Source of the DNA: Mediterranea sp. An20
GTDB taxonomy: Bacteria; Bacteroidota; Bacteroidia; Bacteroidales; Bacteroidaceae
Reading direction: 5' to 3'
Length of the DNA: 44,142 bases
NCBI RefSeq assembly: GCF_002160055.1
Contig: NZ_NFJV01000030.1
Location: 1-44,142, forward strand
In this document: positions 16,766 to 25,578 of the stretch, one piece after another
How the letters are laid out: each line of letters begins with the position of its first letter
Position numbering within the stretch: the stretch's first letter is position 1
Made by a program: the position numbers and the translations under genes
The notes under the pieces: generated by a model
What the model was told of the DNA's origin: nothing
The model's database searches: none
The model's input: only the letters and a program-made list of their open reading frames with translations

Positions 16766-17974
16766 ATGAAAGTAAGCCAAGTTTTTATTACCGCTCTCAT
16801 AGCCCTGCTGCTCTTGCCCTTTGCCGGGAAGGCGGCACCGACGCGCGACATAAGTCGCGACTCCGTGCGCATCAGTCTGCTGACATGCGCGGCGGGACAG
16901 GAGATATACAGCCTGTTCGGACATACGGCCATCCGGTATGAAAACTTCACGACGCAGACAGACGTAGTATATAATTATGGTGTATTCGACTTCAGCTCCG
17001 ACGGCTTTGTATTGCGCTTTGCATTGGGAGAGACAGACTACCGGCTGGACAAAGAACCTACGGACTACTTCTGCCAGGCCTATTACTTCCACGGACGCGA
17101 CGTGTGGCAACAGGTGCTCAACCTGACCCCGACAGAAAAGCAACGGCTCGTCAACCTGCTGGAAACAAACTACCTCCCCCAAAACCGTATTTACCGTTAC
17201 AACTTCTTCTACGACAACTGTTCCACCCGTCCGCGAGACAAAATAGAGGAAGCCGTGGAAGAACGCGTAGACTATGGAGCCGACATGTCGGACACCGATA
17301 CGGATACCACCTTCCGCGACCAGATAGACCGCTATAGCAAAGGGCACCCGTGGTCGCGCCTGGCCATGAACCTGTGTCTGGGCAGTGAAGCCGACAAACC
17401 CATCAGCCGGCGAATGATGGAATTCGTCCCTTTCCTCCTGCAAGCTGATTTCTCACGCTCACAGATAGTAGACTCTGCCGGACAGGCCCGCCCCTTGGTG
17501 ACAGCTGAAGGAAGACTGGTAAAAGCCATGCTGCAGGAAAGTCCTCGGCAAGAAGGCCTCACTCCAATGAAGTATGCCTGGCTTTTGTTCAGCATGACAT
17601 TGGTACTTACCCTCTGGGGCATCCGAAAAAGAAAATCCCTCTGGGGCTGGGATGTCTTGCTCTTCGGCACGATGGGTATCGCCGGATGTATCCTTACCTT
17701 CCTGGTGTTCTTCTCACAACATCCGTGCATGAGCCCTAATTATCTGCTCTTTGTATTCCATCCCTTACATCTGTTCTGCCTGCCCTGGTTGGTTTACGAG
17801 GTACGAAAGGGGCACAGAAGCCGTTATTTAATGCTGAATCTGCTCGTTTTAACTTTATTTATGGCGTTTTGGGCTGTCATCCCTCAAAAAATCCCGCCAG
17901 AGGTAGTACCTTTGGCACTATGTTTGTGGATGCGGAGCATGGGTAACTACGCCCTCGCAAAGAAAAAGAAATGA
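16766..17974 (+). CDS. DUF4105 membrane protein
   Basis: A 402-residue protein starting MKVSQVFITALIALLLLPF, an N-terminal signal sequence or membrane anchor. The DUF4105 domain (about residues 35-260) carries its hallmark segments: ISLLTCAAGQEIYSLFGHTA, NYGVFDFSSDGFVLRFALG and NFFYDNCSTRPRDKI. The conserved histidine (GHTA) and cysteine (DNCST) suggest a thiol peptidase or NlpC/P60-like core acting in the periplasm, though the family is uncharacterised. About four hydrophobic segments follow from residue 270. The gene overlaps the start of the next by four bases, implying coupled translation with the phosphatase-like protein. Confidence 0.88.
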   Translation: MKVSQVFITALIALLLLPFAGKAAPTRDISRDSVRISLLTCAAGQEIYSLFGHTAIRYENFTTQTDVVYNYGVFDFSSDGFVLRFALGETDYRLDKEPTDYFCQAYYFHGRDVWQQVLNLTPTEKQRLVNLLETNYLPQNRIYRYNFFYDNCSTRPRDKIEEAVEERVDYGADMSDTDTDTTFRDQIDRYSKGHPWSRLAMNLCLGSEADKPISRRMMEFVPFLLQADFSRSQIVDSAGQARPLVTAEGRLVKAMLQESPRQEGLTPMKYAWLLFSMTLVLTLWGIRKRKSLWGWDVLLFGTMGIAGCILTFLVFFSQHPCMSPNYLLFVFHPLHLFCLPWLVYEVRKGHRSRYLMLNLLVLTLFMAFWAVIPQKIPPEVVPLALCLWMRSMGNYALAKKKK

Positions 17975-19539
17975 AAAAAGGACTGATAACATCCATATTG
18001 GCACTGACCATCGGCGGGCTTCATGCCCAACCGTTGCCCGTCCTCCCCCGATTGGTGGTGATGCTGACGGTAGACCAATTGCGCACAGACTATCTGGAAA
18101 GCTTCGAGTCGCTGTATGGCGAAGGCGGATTCCGTCGTCTGTTGCACGAAGGGAAAGTCTACCGCCAGGCTGATATGCCTTTTGCCGGAGCCGACCGCGC
18201 CTCGGCCATCGCTACCCTCTATACGGGCAGCACGCCATCGGTGCACGGAATCATCGGAGACAATTGGATGGATGCGAAGACCTTACGTCCTGTAAATTGT
18301 GTAGACGACCCGGCTTTCATGGGCAACTACACCAACGAGAGCAGTTCGCCCTCCAAACTGCTGGTATCGACTTTGGCAGACGAACTGAGAGTGGCTACCA
18401 GCAACCGCAGCATTGTCTACGCGATTGCTCCTACCCGCGAAGCTGCCATCTTCGGCGCAGGCCATGCAGGCAACGGAGCTTTCTGGCTCAATCCGCAAAC
18501 GGGGAAGTGGTGCAGCACCACCTACTACGAGAACTTGCCGTGGTGGATGGAAGGCTATAACGAAACCCATGCACCCGACAAGCAACTGAAAAATACCACA
18601 TGGACGCCCCTTTATCCTGCAGGACGGTACACTTGCCTGCCGGGCAAATCCAGAGAGACATTCAAATATGGCCTGAGAGGCGATGGAGTCAACAAGTACA
18701 GCCGACTGGCTGCTACCCCGTTCATCAATGATGAGGTGAACCGGTTGGTAGAGGAATTGTTGGACAAGAGCGAGATGGGCCGCGACAGTGTCCCCGACCT
18801 CCTGTCGCTGACCTACTACACGGGAATTTTCCATCCCTACCCCACCCTGAGCCAAGAGACAGAAATACAAGATACCTATGTACGCACAGACCGCAGCCTG
18901 GCCCATTTGTTGGAATTGCTCGACCATAAGGTGGGCTTACGCAACGTGCTGTTCTGCCTGACATCGACGGGCTGCACAGAACCCCAAATGGCCGATACCG
19001 ACCTCTACCGCATACCGGGAGGCGAATTTTACCTGAACCGGTGTGCTACGTTACTGAACATGTTTCTGATGGCTACATACGGCGAAGGACAATACGTGGA
19101 AGCCTATTACAACCAACAAATATATCTCAACCATAAACTCATTGAAGACAAGCAACTGGACCTGACAGAAATTCAGGAGAAAGCAGCAGAATTCCTCATG
19201 CAGTTCAGCGGTGTGAATGAAGTCTATTCGGCTCATCGCCTGCTGTTGGGCTCGTGGTCGCCCAAGGCCGACCGCATCCGCAACAGCTATCACCGCCTGC
19301 GCTCGGGCGACCTGCTCATCGAGGTGCTTCCCGGCTGGACCGTGATGCACGAAGACGGTTCGGAACATTACACCATGCGCACGGCTGCTGTTCCCTCTCC
19401 TTTCATCCTGCTGAATCCCGGCATACGTCCGGAAACGGTCCGCATCCCTGTCAGCGCTGCACGCATAGCCCCCACTGTGGCCGGTGCCTTGCGCATCCGT
19501 GCCCCCAATGCCAGTACAGAGGCATCCCTCGACCTTTAA
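17971..19539 (+). CDS. Exported alkaline-phosphatase-superfamily protein lacking most catalytic ligands
   Basis: A 522-residue protein with a signal peptide (MKKGLITSILALTIGGLHAQ) and the overall layout of PafA-type phosphatases: VVMLTVDQLRTDYLESF (residues 29-45) and LYTGSTPSVHGIIGDNW (83-99). The first metal aspartate (D35) is kept. However, the nucleophile region usually read as TxTxPGHAS is here FAGADRASAIAT (71-82); the DxxGH pair is replaced by TGIFH (about 283); the DHG motif is replaced by TSTGC (about 331); and no late GTPxxxDxH motif is seen. It is therefore probably not a metal phosphatase, or uses altered chemistry. It overlaps the DUF4105 gene by four bases and precedes secA. Confidence 0.85.
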   Translation: MKKGLITSILALTIGGLHAQPLPVLPRLVVMLTVDQLRTDYLESFESLYGEGGFRRLLHEGKVYRQADMPFAGADRASAIATLYTGSTPSVHGIIGDNWMDAKTLRPVNCVDDPAFMGNYTNESSSPSKLLVSTLADELRVATSNRSIVYAIAPTREAAIFGAGHAGNGAFWLNPQTGKWCSTTYYENLPWWMEGYNETHAPDKQLKNTTWTPLYPAGRYTCLPGKSRETFKYGLRGDGVNKYSRLAATPFINDEVNRLVEELLDKSEMGRDSVPDLLSLTYYTGIFHPYPTLSQETEIQDTYVRTDRSLAHLLELLDHKVGLRNVLFCLTSTGCTEPQMADTDLYRIPGGEFYLNRCATLLNMFLMATYGEGQYVEAYYNQQIYLNHKLIEDKQLDLTEIQEKAAEFLMQFSGVNEVYSAHRLLLGSWSPKADRIRNSYHRLRSGDLLIEVLPGWTVMHEDGSEHYTMRTAAVPSPFILLNPGIRPETVRIPVSAARIAPTVAGALRIRAPNASTEASLDL

Positions 19540-19645
19540 AGAAAACTTCCGGGAAAATATCACTACCCCGAAGGTAAATCAAACACGTACTGTATTTTCA
19601 TCAGATTTTATTCCCGCAGATGCGGGTTATCTGTAAGGAATTAAG

Positions 19646-19653
19646 TAACTTTG
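19646..19653 (+). promoter_or_regulatory. -7 box of secA
   Basis: TAACTTTG is an exact -7 match, giving a leader of about 60 nt before the ATG at 19716. The 176-bp gap upstream shows no other feature. Confidence 0.6.
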
Positions 19654-19715
19654 CCGCGCCATTCCAAATGGTGCACCCAACAAGTAGAATAATAATAAAA
19701 ACAGAATAAAAAAGA

Positions 19716-22700
19716 ATGGGATTCAACGATTTTTTAAGCTCGATTTTCGGCAACAAGTCCACGCGAGACATGAAAGAAATTCAGCCGTGGGTAAATAAAG
19801 TAAAAGCCGCCTATCCGGAAATTCAAAAGCTGGATAACGATGCCCTGCGCGCCAAGACACAGGAACTGAAAGAATATATCCGCAATTCGGCTGCCGAACA
19901 ACGGGCCAAAGTGGATGAGCTCAAAGCAAAGGTGGAAAGCACTGAACTGGAAGACCGCGAAGAGCTCTTCAACCAAATAGACAAGATTGAGAAAGAGATA
20001 CTGGATATCTATGAAAAAGCGCTGGATGAAGTGTTGCCTACCGCCTTTGCCATCGTAAAGGATACGGCACGGCGCTTCACCGAAAATGAAGAAATTGTGG
20101 TAACCGCCACCGATTTCGACCGTCAACTGGCTGCTACCAAAGATTTTGTACGCATTGAAGATGACAAAGCCATCTACGTGAACCATTGGAAAGCCGGTGG
20201 CAACGAAATCACCTGGAACATGGTGCACTACGACGTACAATTGTTCGGCGGTGTAGTATTGCACAAAGGTAAGATTGCCGAAATGGCCACGGGTGAAGGT
20301 AAAACATTGGTAGCGACTTTGCCGGTATTCCTCAACGCCCTCACTGGCAATGGTGTACATGTAGTGACGGTGAACGACTATCTGTCCAAACGTGACTCGG
20401 AATGGATGGGACCGCTCTATATGTTCCATGGCCTGAGCGTGGACTGCATCGACAAATATCAGCCTAACTCCGATGCCCGCCGCAAAGCCTATTTAGCAGA
20501 CATCACTTTCGGTACGAACAATGAGTTCGGCTTCGATTATCTGCGTGATAACATGGCTATCAGCCCCAAAGACCTCGTACAACGTCAACACAATTATGCT
20601 ATTGTGGATGAGGTGGACTCAGTGCTGATTGACGATGCCCGTACACCGCTGATTATCTCCGGGCCCGTGCCTAAAGGCGACGACCAGTTGTTCGAACAGT
20701 TGAAGCCGCTGGTAGAACGTCTGGTGGAAGCCCAGAAGAAACTGGCTACACAATACCTGGCAGATGCCAAACGCCTCATCGCTTCGGATGACAAGAAGCA
20801 ACAGGAAGAAGGCTTCCTGGCTCTCTACCGCAGCCACAAGTGCTTGCCTAAAAACAAGGCCCTCATCAAGTTCTTGAGCGAACAGGGCATCAAGGCCGGT
20901 ATGCTCAAGACCGAAGAGATCTATATGGAGCAGAACAACCGCCGTATGCACGAAGTGACAGACCCGCTGTACTTCGTCATCGACGAAAAACTGAATAGCG
21001 TAGACCTGACCGACAAGGGAGTGGACCTTATCAGTGGCAAGACCTCCGACCCTGAATTCTTCGTTTTGCCGGACATTACTTCCCAACTCTCGGCCTTGGA
21101 AAATGAAACAGACTTGACGGATGAAGAACGCTTGGCCAAGAAAGACAAACTGCTCACCAATTATGCCATCAAGTCAGAACGCGTTCACACCATCAACCAG
21201 TTGCTGAAAGCTTACACGATGTTCGAGAAAGATGACGAATACGTAGTTATCGACGGGCAAGTAAAGATTGTAGACGAGCAGACGGGCCGTATCATGGAAG
21301 GACGCCGTTACTCCGACGGTCTGCACCAGGCTATCGAAGCCAAGGAAGGTGTAAAGGTGGAAGCTGCTACGCAGACCTTCGCCACCATCACACTGCAGAA
21401 CTATTTCCGTATGTATCACAAATTGTCCGGTATGACGGGTACGGCCGAAACGGAAGCCGGCGAATTCTGGGACATCTATAAATTAGATGTAGTGGTTATC
21501 CCCACCAACCGCCCGATTGCACGTATCGACATGAACGACCGTGTCTACAAAACGAAGCGCGAAAAATACAAAGCCGTCATCGAAGAGATAGAAAAGATGA
21601 TTGCTGCCGGCCGTCCGGTACTGGTGGGTACCACGTCGGTAGAAATCTCTGAAATGCTGAGCAAGATGCTGGATATGCGCAAAATCCCGCACAATGTATT
21701 GAACGCCAAATTGCACCAGAAAGAAGCTGAAATCGTGGCTTTGGCCGGACAGAGCAGCACGGTGACCATTGCCACCAACATGGCGGGCCGTGGTACGGAT
21801 ATCAAGCTGAGCCCCGAAGTAAAAGCTGCCGGAGGTTTGGCCATCATAGGTACGGAACGACACGAATCACGCCGAGTAGACCGCCAGTTGCGTGGACGTG
21901 CAGGACGTCAGGGTGACCCCGGTTCATCTGTTTTCTTCGTATCACTGGAAGATGACTTGATGCGCTTGTTCTCTTCCGAACGCATTGCCAGCGTGATGGA
22001 CAAGCTGGGTTTCAAGGAAGGAGAAATGATTGAGCACAACATGATTTCAAAATCCATTGAACGCGCACAGAAGAAAGTGGAAGAGAATAACTTCGGTATC
22101 CGTAAACGTTTGCTGGAATACGATGACGTCATGAACAAGCAACGTACCGTGGTGTACACCAAACGCCGCCATGCTCTGATGGGTGAACGAATCGGTATGG
22201 ACATCGTAAACATGATTTGGGACCGCTGTGCCAATGCTGTAAATGCTCCCGACTACGAAAACTGCAAAATGGACATTCTGCAGACACTTGCCATGGAACC
22301 TCCTTTCACCGAACAGGAGTTCCGCGAAGAGAAGAAAGAAGCATTAGCCGAAAAGACGTTCAATGCAGCTATGGAACTCTTCAAGCGTAAAACAGAACGC
22401 ATGGCTCAGATTGCCTACCCCGTCATCAAACAGGTGTATGAAAACCAGGGATTCATGTATCAGAACATTCTCATCCCCATCACCGACGGCAAGCGCATCT
22501 ACAATATTTCCTGCAACCTGAAGACCGCCTATGAAACGGAAGGCAAGGAGATTGTCAAATCGTTTGAAAAGGCCATCCTTCTGCATGTTATCGACGAAGC
22601 CTGGAAAGAGAACCTGCGCGAACTGGACGACCTGCGCCACTCGGTACAAAACGCCAGCTACGAACAGAAAGACCCGCTGCTTATCTATAAGTTGGAGTCT

Positions 22701-23012
22701 GTCAACCTGTTCGACGCCATGGTGGACAAAATCAATAACCAGACCGTTTCTATCCTGATGCGTGGACAAATTCCGGTACGCGAACCTCAGGAAGTACGAC
22801 AGGCAGCTCCCGAACAACGTCAGGACATGAGCCAGTATCGCGAACAGAAACAAGACCTAAGCGACCCCAACCAGCAGGCTGCAGCCGCACAGGATACTCG
22901 CGAAAAGCCCAAGCGCGAACCTCTCCGTGTACAGAAAACCGTAGGACGCAATGATCCTTGCCCTTGCGGAAGCGGGAAAAAGTATAAAAATTGCCACGGA
23001 AAGAATCTGTAA
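19716..23012 (+). CDS. secA: Preprotein translocase ATPase SecA
   Basis: Motor ATPase of 1098 residues that pushes unfolded preproteins through SecYEG. Walker A is [13 protein letters not shown] (about residue 190); the preprotein-binding and [13 protein letters not shown] (about 298) segments, [24 protein letters not shown] and [20 protein letters not shown] (helicase motif VI) follow in order. The C-terminus has a glutamine-rich linker and the zinc-binding SEC-C tail [17 protein letters not shown] that contacts SecB or ribosomes in other bacteria. It is about 200 residues longer than E. coli SecA, including an insertion near residues 350-420, as usual in Bacteroidetes. It is an essential gene with its own promoter and terminator. 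Confidence 0.98.
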   Translation: MGFNDFLSSIFGNKSTRDMKEIQPWVNKVKAAYPEIQKLDNDALRAKTQELKEYIRNSAAEQRAKVDELKAKVESTELEDREELFNQIDKIEKEILDIYEKALDEVLPTAFAIVKDTARRFTENEEIVVTATDFDRQLAATKDFVRIEDDKAIYVNHWKAGGNEITWNMVHYDVQLFGGVVLHKGKIAEMATGEGKTLVATLPVFLNALTGNGVHVVTVNDYLSKRDSEWMGPLYMFHGLSVDCIDKYQPNSDARRKAYLADITFGTNNEFGFDYLRDNMAISPKDLVQRQHNYAIVDEVDSVLIDDARTPLIISGPVPKGDDQLFEQLKPLVERLVEAQKKLATQYLADAKRLIASDDKKQQEEGFLALYRSHKCLPKNKALIKFLSEQGIKAGMLKTEEIYMEQNNRRMHEVTDPLYFVIDEKLNSVDLTDKGVDLISGKTSDPEFFVLPDITSQLSALENETDLTDEERLAKKDKLLTNYAIKSERVHTINQLLKAYTMFEKDDEYVVIDGQVKIVDEQTGRIMEGRRYSDGLHQAIEAKEGVKVEAATQTFATITLQNYFRMYHKLSGMTGTAETEAGEFWDIYKLDVVVIPTNRPIARIDMNDRVYKTKREKYKAVIEEIEKMIAAGRPVLVGTTSVEISEMLSKMLDMRKIPHNVLNAKLHQKEAEIVALAGQSSTVTIATNMAGRGTDIKLSPEVKAAGGLAIIGTERHESRRVDRQLRGRAGRQGDPGSSVFFVSLEDDLMRLFSSERIASVMDKLGFKEGEMIEHNMISKSIERAQKKVEENNFGIRKRLLEYDDVMNKQRTVVYTKRRHALMGERIGMDIVNMIWDRCANAVNAPDYENCKMDILQTLAMEPPFTEQEFREEKKEALAEKTFNAAMELFKRKTERMAQIAYPVIKQVYENQGFMYQNILIPITDGKRIYNISCNLKTAYETEGKEIVKSFEKAILLHVIDEAWKENLRELDDLRHSVQNASYEQKDPLLIYKLESVNLFDAMVDKINNQTVSILMRGQIPVREPQEVRQAAPEQRQDMSQYREQKQDLSDPNQQAAAAQDTREKPKREPLRVQKTVGRNDPCPCGSGKKYKNCHGKNL

Positions 23013-23037
23013 CTCTCTGTCTGGCACAAAATCAATC

Positions 23038-23069
23038 AACCCCGAACGTTTTTTTAACGGTTCGGGGTT
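23038..23069 (+). terminator. Rho-independent terminator of secA
   Basis: A stem of AACCCCGAAC (23038-23047) with GTTCGGGGTT (23060-23069), followed by TTGTTT, lies 26 bp after the secA stop. Its right arm touches the -33 box of the next promoter. Confidence 0.85.
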
Positions 23070-23098
23070 TTGTTTATCCGCACAAAAGCGTACATTTG
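23068..23098 (+). promoter_or_regulatory. Promoter of the lipoprotein gene
   Basis: TTTTG (23068-23072), an 18-nt spacer and TACATTTG (23091-23098) match the consensus. The -33 box overlaps the secA terminator tail, so the two genes are separate transcripts. Confidence 0.65.
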
Positions 23099-23180
23099 TC
23101 CTATCAACTGGAAAAGATGCTTCCATACGGTCACAGCCCACTGGAAACAGAACAATTCCCGCAACTAAATGCAGATGATA

Positions 23181-24284
23181 ATGAAAAAAGAACTCTACAG
23201 CTCGCTAATAGCCATTATGCTGATTATGAACGCCTGCCAAAGCGTTGAACAACTTTCCATAGACTATATGCTGCCGGCCGAAGTCAGCTTCCCGGCTTCT
23301 TTGAAACGGGTGGCCGTGGTCAACAACATGCCTGATTCCCCGGAAAACGCCTCACAGGCATTATTGAAAGAAAAAGAAGAGAAAAGCGAAAGCGAAATAG
23401 CCCGCCAGACCAATTATTATACAGGCAACGCATCACTCACAGCCCAGGCACTGGCAGAAACCCTGGCCGACAGAAACTATTTCGACCAGGTCATCATTTG
23501 TGATTCGGCTTTGCGCACCAAAGACAGGCAGCCTCGTGAGGCGACTTTATCAACCACAGAAGTAAACGAACTGACGCGCAGTTTAGGGGCCGATTTCCTT
23601 ATCGCTGTGGAAAACGTACAACTACGTTCTGTCAACAAACTGAGTTTCCTGCCCGACATACAGGCTTATTACGGCACAGTCGATGTTACTGTCTACCCGA
23701 CCCTCCGCATCTACCTCCCCAACCATCCAGGTCCCATAACTACCATCAGCAGCCCCGACAGCATCTTTTGGGAAGAAGCAGGAATTAGTGAAGCAGAAGT
23801 ACGTTCCCGCCTCATCGCCAAAGAGGATCTGATAGAAACGGCTTCCGAATTTGCCGGTTCCTCCCCCGTACAATATCTGCTTCCACATTGGAAGACCGCT
23901 CCCCGCTATCTTTTTACTGGCGGATCTGTAGAAATGCGCGACGCTGCCGTCTATGTGCGTGAGCAGAATTGGGAAGACGCCATCCGTTTGTGGAAGCAGG
24001 TCTACGAAACAAAGAAAGGCAAACGGAAAATGTATGCCGCGTACAACATTGCTTTAGGCTACGAAATGCAAGACAGCATACACACTGCCGCCCGGTGGGC
24101 AGCCAAGGCACAACACATAGCCTACGACATTGACAGGGTGGAAGAAAAAACACCACAGGGCTTGGATGGCAGCAACATCCCCAACTATGTGTTCACTACC
24201 CTCTACGTAAACGAACTGACGGAACGCGACCAAAGCATTGCCCGCCTGAATCTACAAATGCAACGTTTTAAAGACGATTTTTAA
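23181..24284 (+). CDS. DUF6340-like lipoprotein
   Basis: A 367-residue predicted lipoprotein: MKKELYSSLIAIMLIMNACQ gives a lipobox ending at the cysteine. Start ATGs at 23169 and 23175 lie in frame just upstream, but MKKELY is the natural signal start. The mature N-terminal half (IDYMLPAEVSFPASLKRVAV to YGTVDVTVYPTLRIYLP) looks like the DUF6340 domain. The C-terminal part (NWEDAIRLWKQVYETKKGKR, then AAYNIALGYEMQDSIHTAAR) is a pair of TPR-like helical repeats for protein contacts. It is likely anchored in the outer membrane. The family has no known function. A 69-bp gap with a new promoter separates it from the next gene. Confidence 0.8.
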   Translation: MKKELYSSLIAIMLIMNACQSVEQLSIDYMLPAEVSFPASLKRVAVVNNMPDSPENASQALLKEKEEKSESEIARQTNYYTGNASLTAQALAETLADRNYFDQVIICDSALRTKDRQPREATLSTTEVNELTRSLGADFLIAVENVQLRSVNKLSFLPDIQAYYGTVDVTVYPTLRIYLPNHPGPITTISSPDSIFWEEAGISEAEVRSRLIAKEDLIETASEFAGSSPVQYLLPHWKTAPRYLFTGGSVEMRDAAVYVREQNWEDAIRLWKQVYETKKGKRKMYAAYNIALGYEMQDSIHTAARWAAKAQHIAYDIDRVEEKTPQGLDGSNIPNYVFTTLYVNELTERDQSIARLNLQMQRFKDDF

Positions 24285-24316
24285 CCCTATATGGTCTAAG
24301 TTATCATTTTCTTTTA

Positions 24317-24324
24317 TAACTTTG
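24317..24324 (+). promoter_or_regulatory. -7 box of the 147-residue protein gene
   Basis: TAACTTTG is an exact match, with a leader of about 28 nt to the ATG at 24354. Confidence 0.55.
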
Positions 24325-24353
24325 GGCCAACCAATAATAAGCAGATACCCATT

Positions 24354-24797
24354 ATGAAACTCAGCCAAGCATCATTAGCACTGATAGAATCTACCATCGG
24401 TAAAACCATTGCCAAATACCACGGTTGCGAACAAACTATTGTGACGGACATTCACCTGCAGGCCAACGCCACGTCGGGAGAACTGACCATTTTTGATGAT
24501 GAAGATACCGAACTGGCCAATACAACCATAGAGGAATGGACAAACTACAGCGAGGAAGATTTCTACGACGGCGCAGAACGTGTGCTCACCTCTGTGCTGA
24601 ACACGATGAAGACAGCCGGCGACTTCGACAAACTGACTCTGATGAAGCCCTATTCGTTCGTTTTAGTAGACGATGATAAAGAATCTATTGCCGAACTGCT
24701 CCTGATGGATGACGACACATTGTTGCTAAACGATGAATTACTGAAAGGTCTGGATGAAGAACTGGACGCTTTTCTGAAAGAACTGCTGGAGAAATAA
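24354..24797 (+). CDS. Acidic conserved hypothetical protein
   Basis: A 147-residue soluble protein I do not recognise. It is strongly acidic, with clusters such as TIFDDEDTELA, VLVDDDKESIAE and LMDDDTLLL, and ends in amphipathic leucine-rich helices (LKGLDEELDAFLKELLEK). There is no signal peptide or membrane segment. Regular codon use, its own promoter and the absence of overlapping alternatives support a real gene. The acidic, helical character would suit a partner of a basic protein, but no such partner is indicated directly. Neighbours are a lipoprotein and HU. Confidence 0.7.
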   Translation: MKLSQASLALIESTIGKTIAKYHGCEQTIVTDIHLQANATSGELTIFDDEDTELANTTIEEWTNYSEEDFYDGAERVLTSVLNTMKTAGDFDKLTLMKPYSFVLVDDDKESIAELLLMDDDTLLLNDELLKGLDEELDAFLKELLEK

Positions 24798-24896
24798 ACC
24801 GGAATCGTCCCGACGAGCAGAAAACTTTGTATTCCATTACATTATCTCAAAATGAAGAATTTCAAGCCGTTTCTTTTCAGAAAGGAAATATCTAAT

Positions 24897-24948
24897 TTTC
24901 AGACTAATAAAGTTTAAAATACACACATCCCGAAAAAATAGTCTGAAA
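24897..24948. promoter_or_regulatory. 10-bp dyad upstream of the HU promoter
   Basis: TTTCAGACTA (24897-24906) and TAGTCTGAAA (24939-24948) are perfect inverse copies 32 nt apart, ending about 30 bp before the HU -7 box. This could be an operator or a weak terminator of the preceding gene; no T tract follows. Confidence 0.4.
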
Positions 24949-24976
24949 TATATTTCTTAGAGCCGCAGAAAAGCTA

Positions 24977-24984
24977 TATATTTG
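24977..24984 (+). promoter_or_regulatory. -7 box of the HU gene
   Basis: TATATTTG is an exact -7 match about 50 nt before the ATG. Confidence 0.65.
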
Positions 24985-25034
24985 CAGTCCAAAAAATTAG
25001 GGAAACATTAGTAACAATATTTTTTTTAAAGAAA

Positions 25035-25310
25035 ATGACTAAAGCTGATATTGTAAACGAAATTACAAAGAACACCGGGATTGACAAGGTCACAGTACTG
25101 GCTACCGTTGAAGCATTCATGGAAGCCGTGAAATCATCTTTAGCAAAAGATGAGAACGTATATCTCCGCGGATTTGGTAGTTTTATCGTAAAGAAAAGAG
25201 CACAGAAAACGGCTCGTAATATTTCCAAGAATACAACTATCATCATTCCGGAACATAACATCCCGGCCTTTAAGCCTGCCAAAACTTTCACTCTTTCAGT
25301 GAAAAAATAA
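25035..25310 (+). CDS. HU/IHF-family DNA-binding protein
   Basis: A 91-residue nucleoid protein that bends DNA as a dimer. MTKADIVNEITKNTGIDK is the first helix, and the beta-arm region LRGFGSFIVKKRAQKTARN to PAFKPAKTF contains the conserved GFGxF turn, arginines and the Pro-Ala-Phe-Lys-Pro tail segment that intercalates DNA. Length is standard. It is followed by the tiny ribosomal-type gene 36 bp downstream, with no hairpin between, so the two may be co-transcribed from the TATATTTG promoter. Confidence 0.95.
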   Translation: MTKADIVNEITKNTGIDKVTVLATVEAFMEAVKSSLAKDENVYLRGFGSFIVKKRAQKTARNISKNTTIIIPEHNIPAFKPAKTFTLSVKK

Positions 25311-25346
25311 TAAACATGAGTATTAACCAGTAAAATTTCAAGAACT

Positions 25347-25439
25347 ATGCCAAGCGGTAAGAAGAAAAAAAGACATAAAATGTCAACGCACAAGCGTAAA
25401 AAAAGACTAAGAAAGAACAGACACAAAAGCAAAAAGTAA
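25347..25439 (+). CDS. AURKAIP1/COX24-domain mini-protein, likely small-subunit ribosomal protein
   Basis: A 30-codon gene encoding MPSGKKKKRHKMSTHKRKKR followed by LRKNRHKSKK. More than half of the residues are lysine or arginine. The pattern KxxMxxHKRKKRLRKxR is that of the AURKAIP1/COX24 domain shared by mitochondrial mS38 and the mycobacterial bS22-type protein, both bound to the small ribosomal subunit. A small-subunit role is inferred from that similarity. The gene sits between HU and RNase G and is followed by a 15-bp hairpin. It is too short for most gene finders. Confidence 0.88.
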   Translation: MPSGKKKKRHKMSTHKRKKRLRKNRHKSKK

Positions 25440-25459
25440 ATTTTTTAGTCTGGAAGACA

Positions 25460-25511
25460 AAACAAAGAACAAACTTGTGAAGCACATGTCTCGCGGGTTT
25501 GTTCTTTGTTT
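25460..25511 (+). terminator. Hairpin after the mini-ribosomal protein gene
   Basis: AAACAAAGAACAAAC (25460-25474) pairs perfectly with GTTTGTTCTTTGTTT (25497-25511) around a 22-nt loop. It separates the HU/mini-protein unit from RNase G; the T-rich right arm could act in termination. Confidence 0.7.
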
Positions 25512-25578
25512 AAGATGTGGAGCCGCTTGAAAAGAGCGGCTATAAATTGGATTTAACAATAAAAAAGCGATTATTATT

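Noticed and set aside
16306..16950. A 214-codon open frame on the minus strand over the 22-nt repeats and inverted repeat
   Set aside because: Its end translates the repeat units and its start lies inside the DUF4105 gene. Because three units make 66 bp, the repeat stays open by chance.
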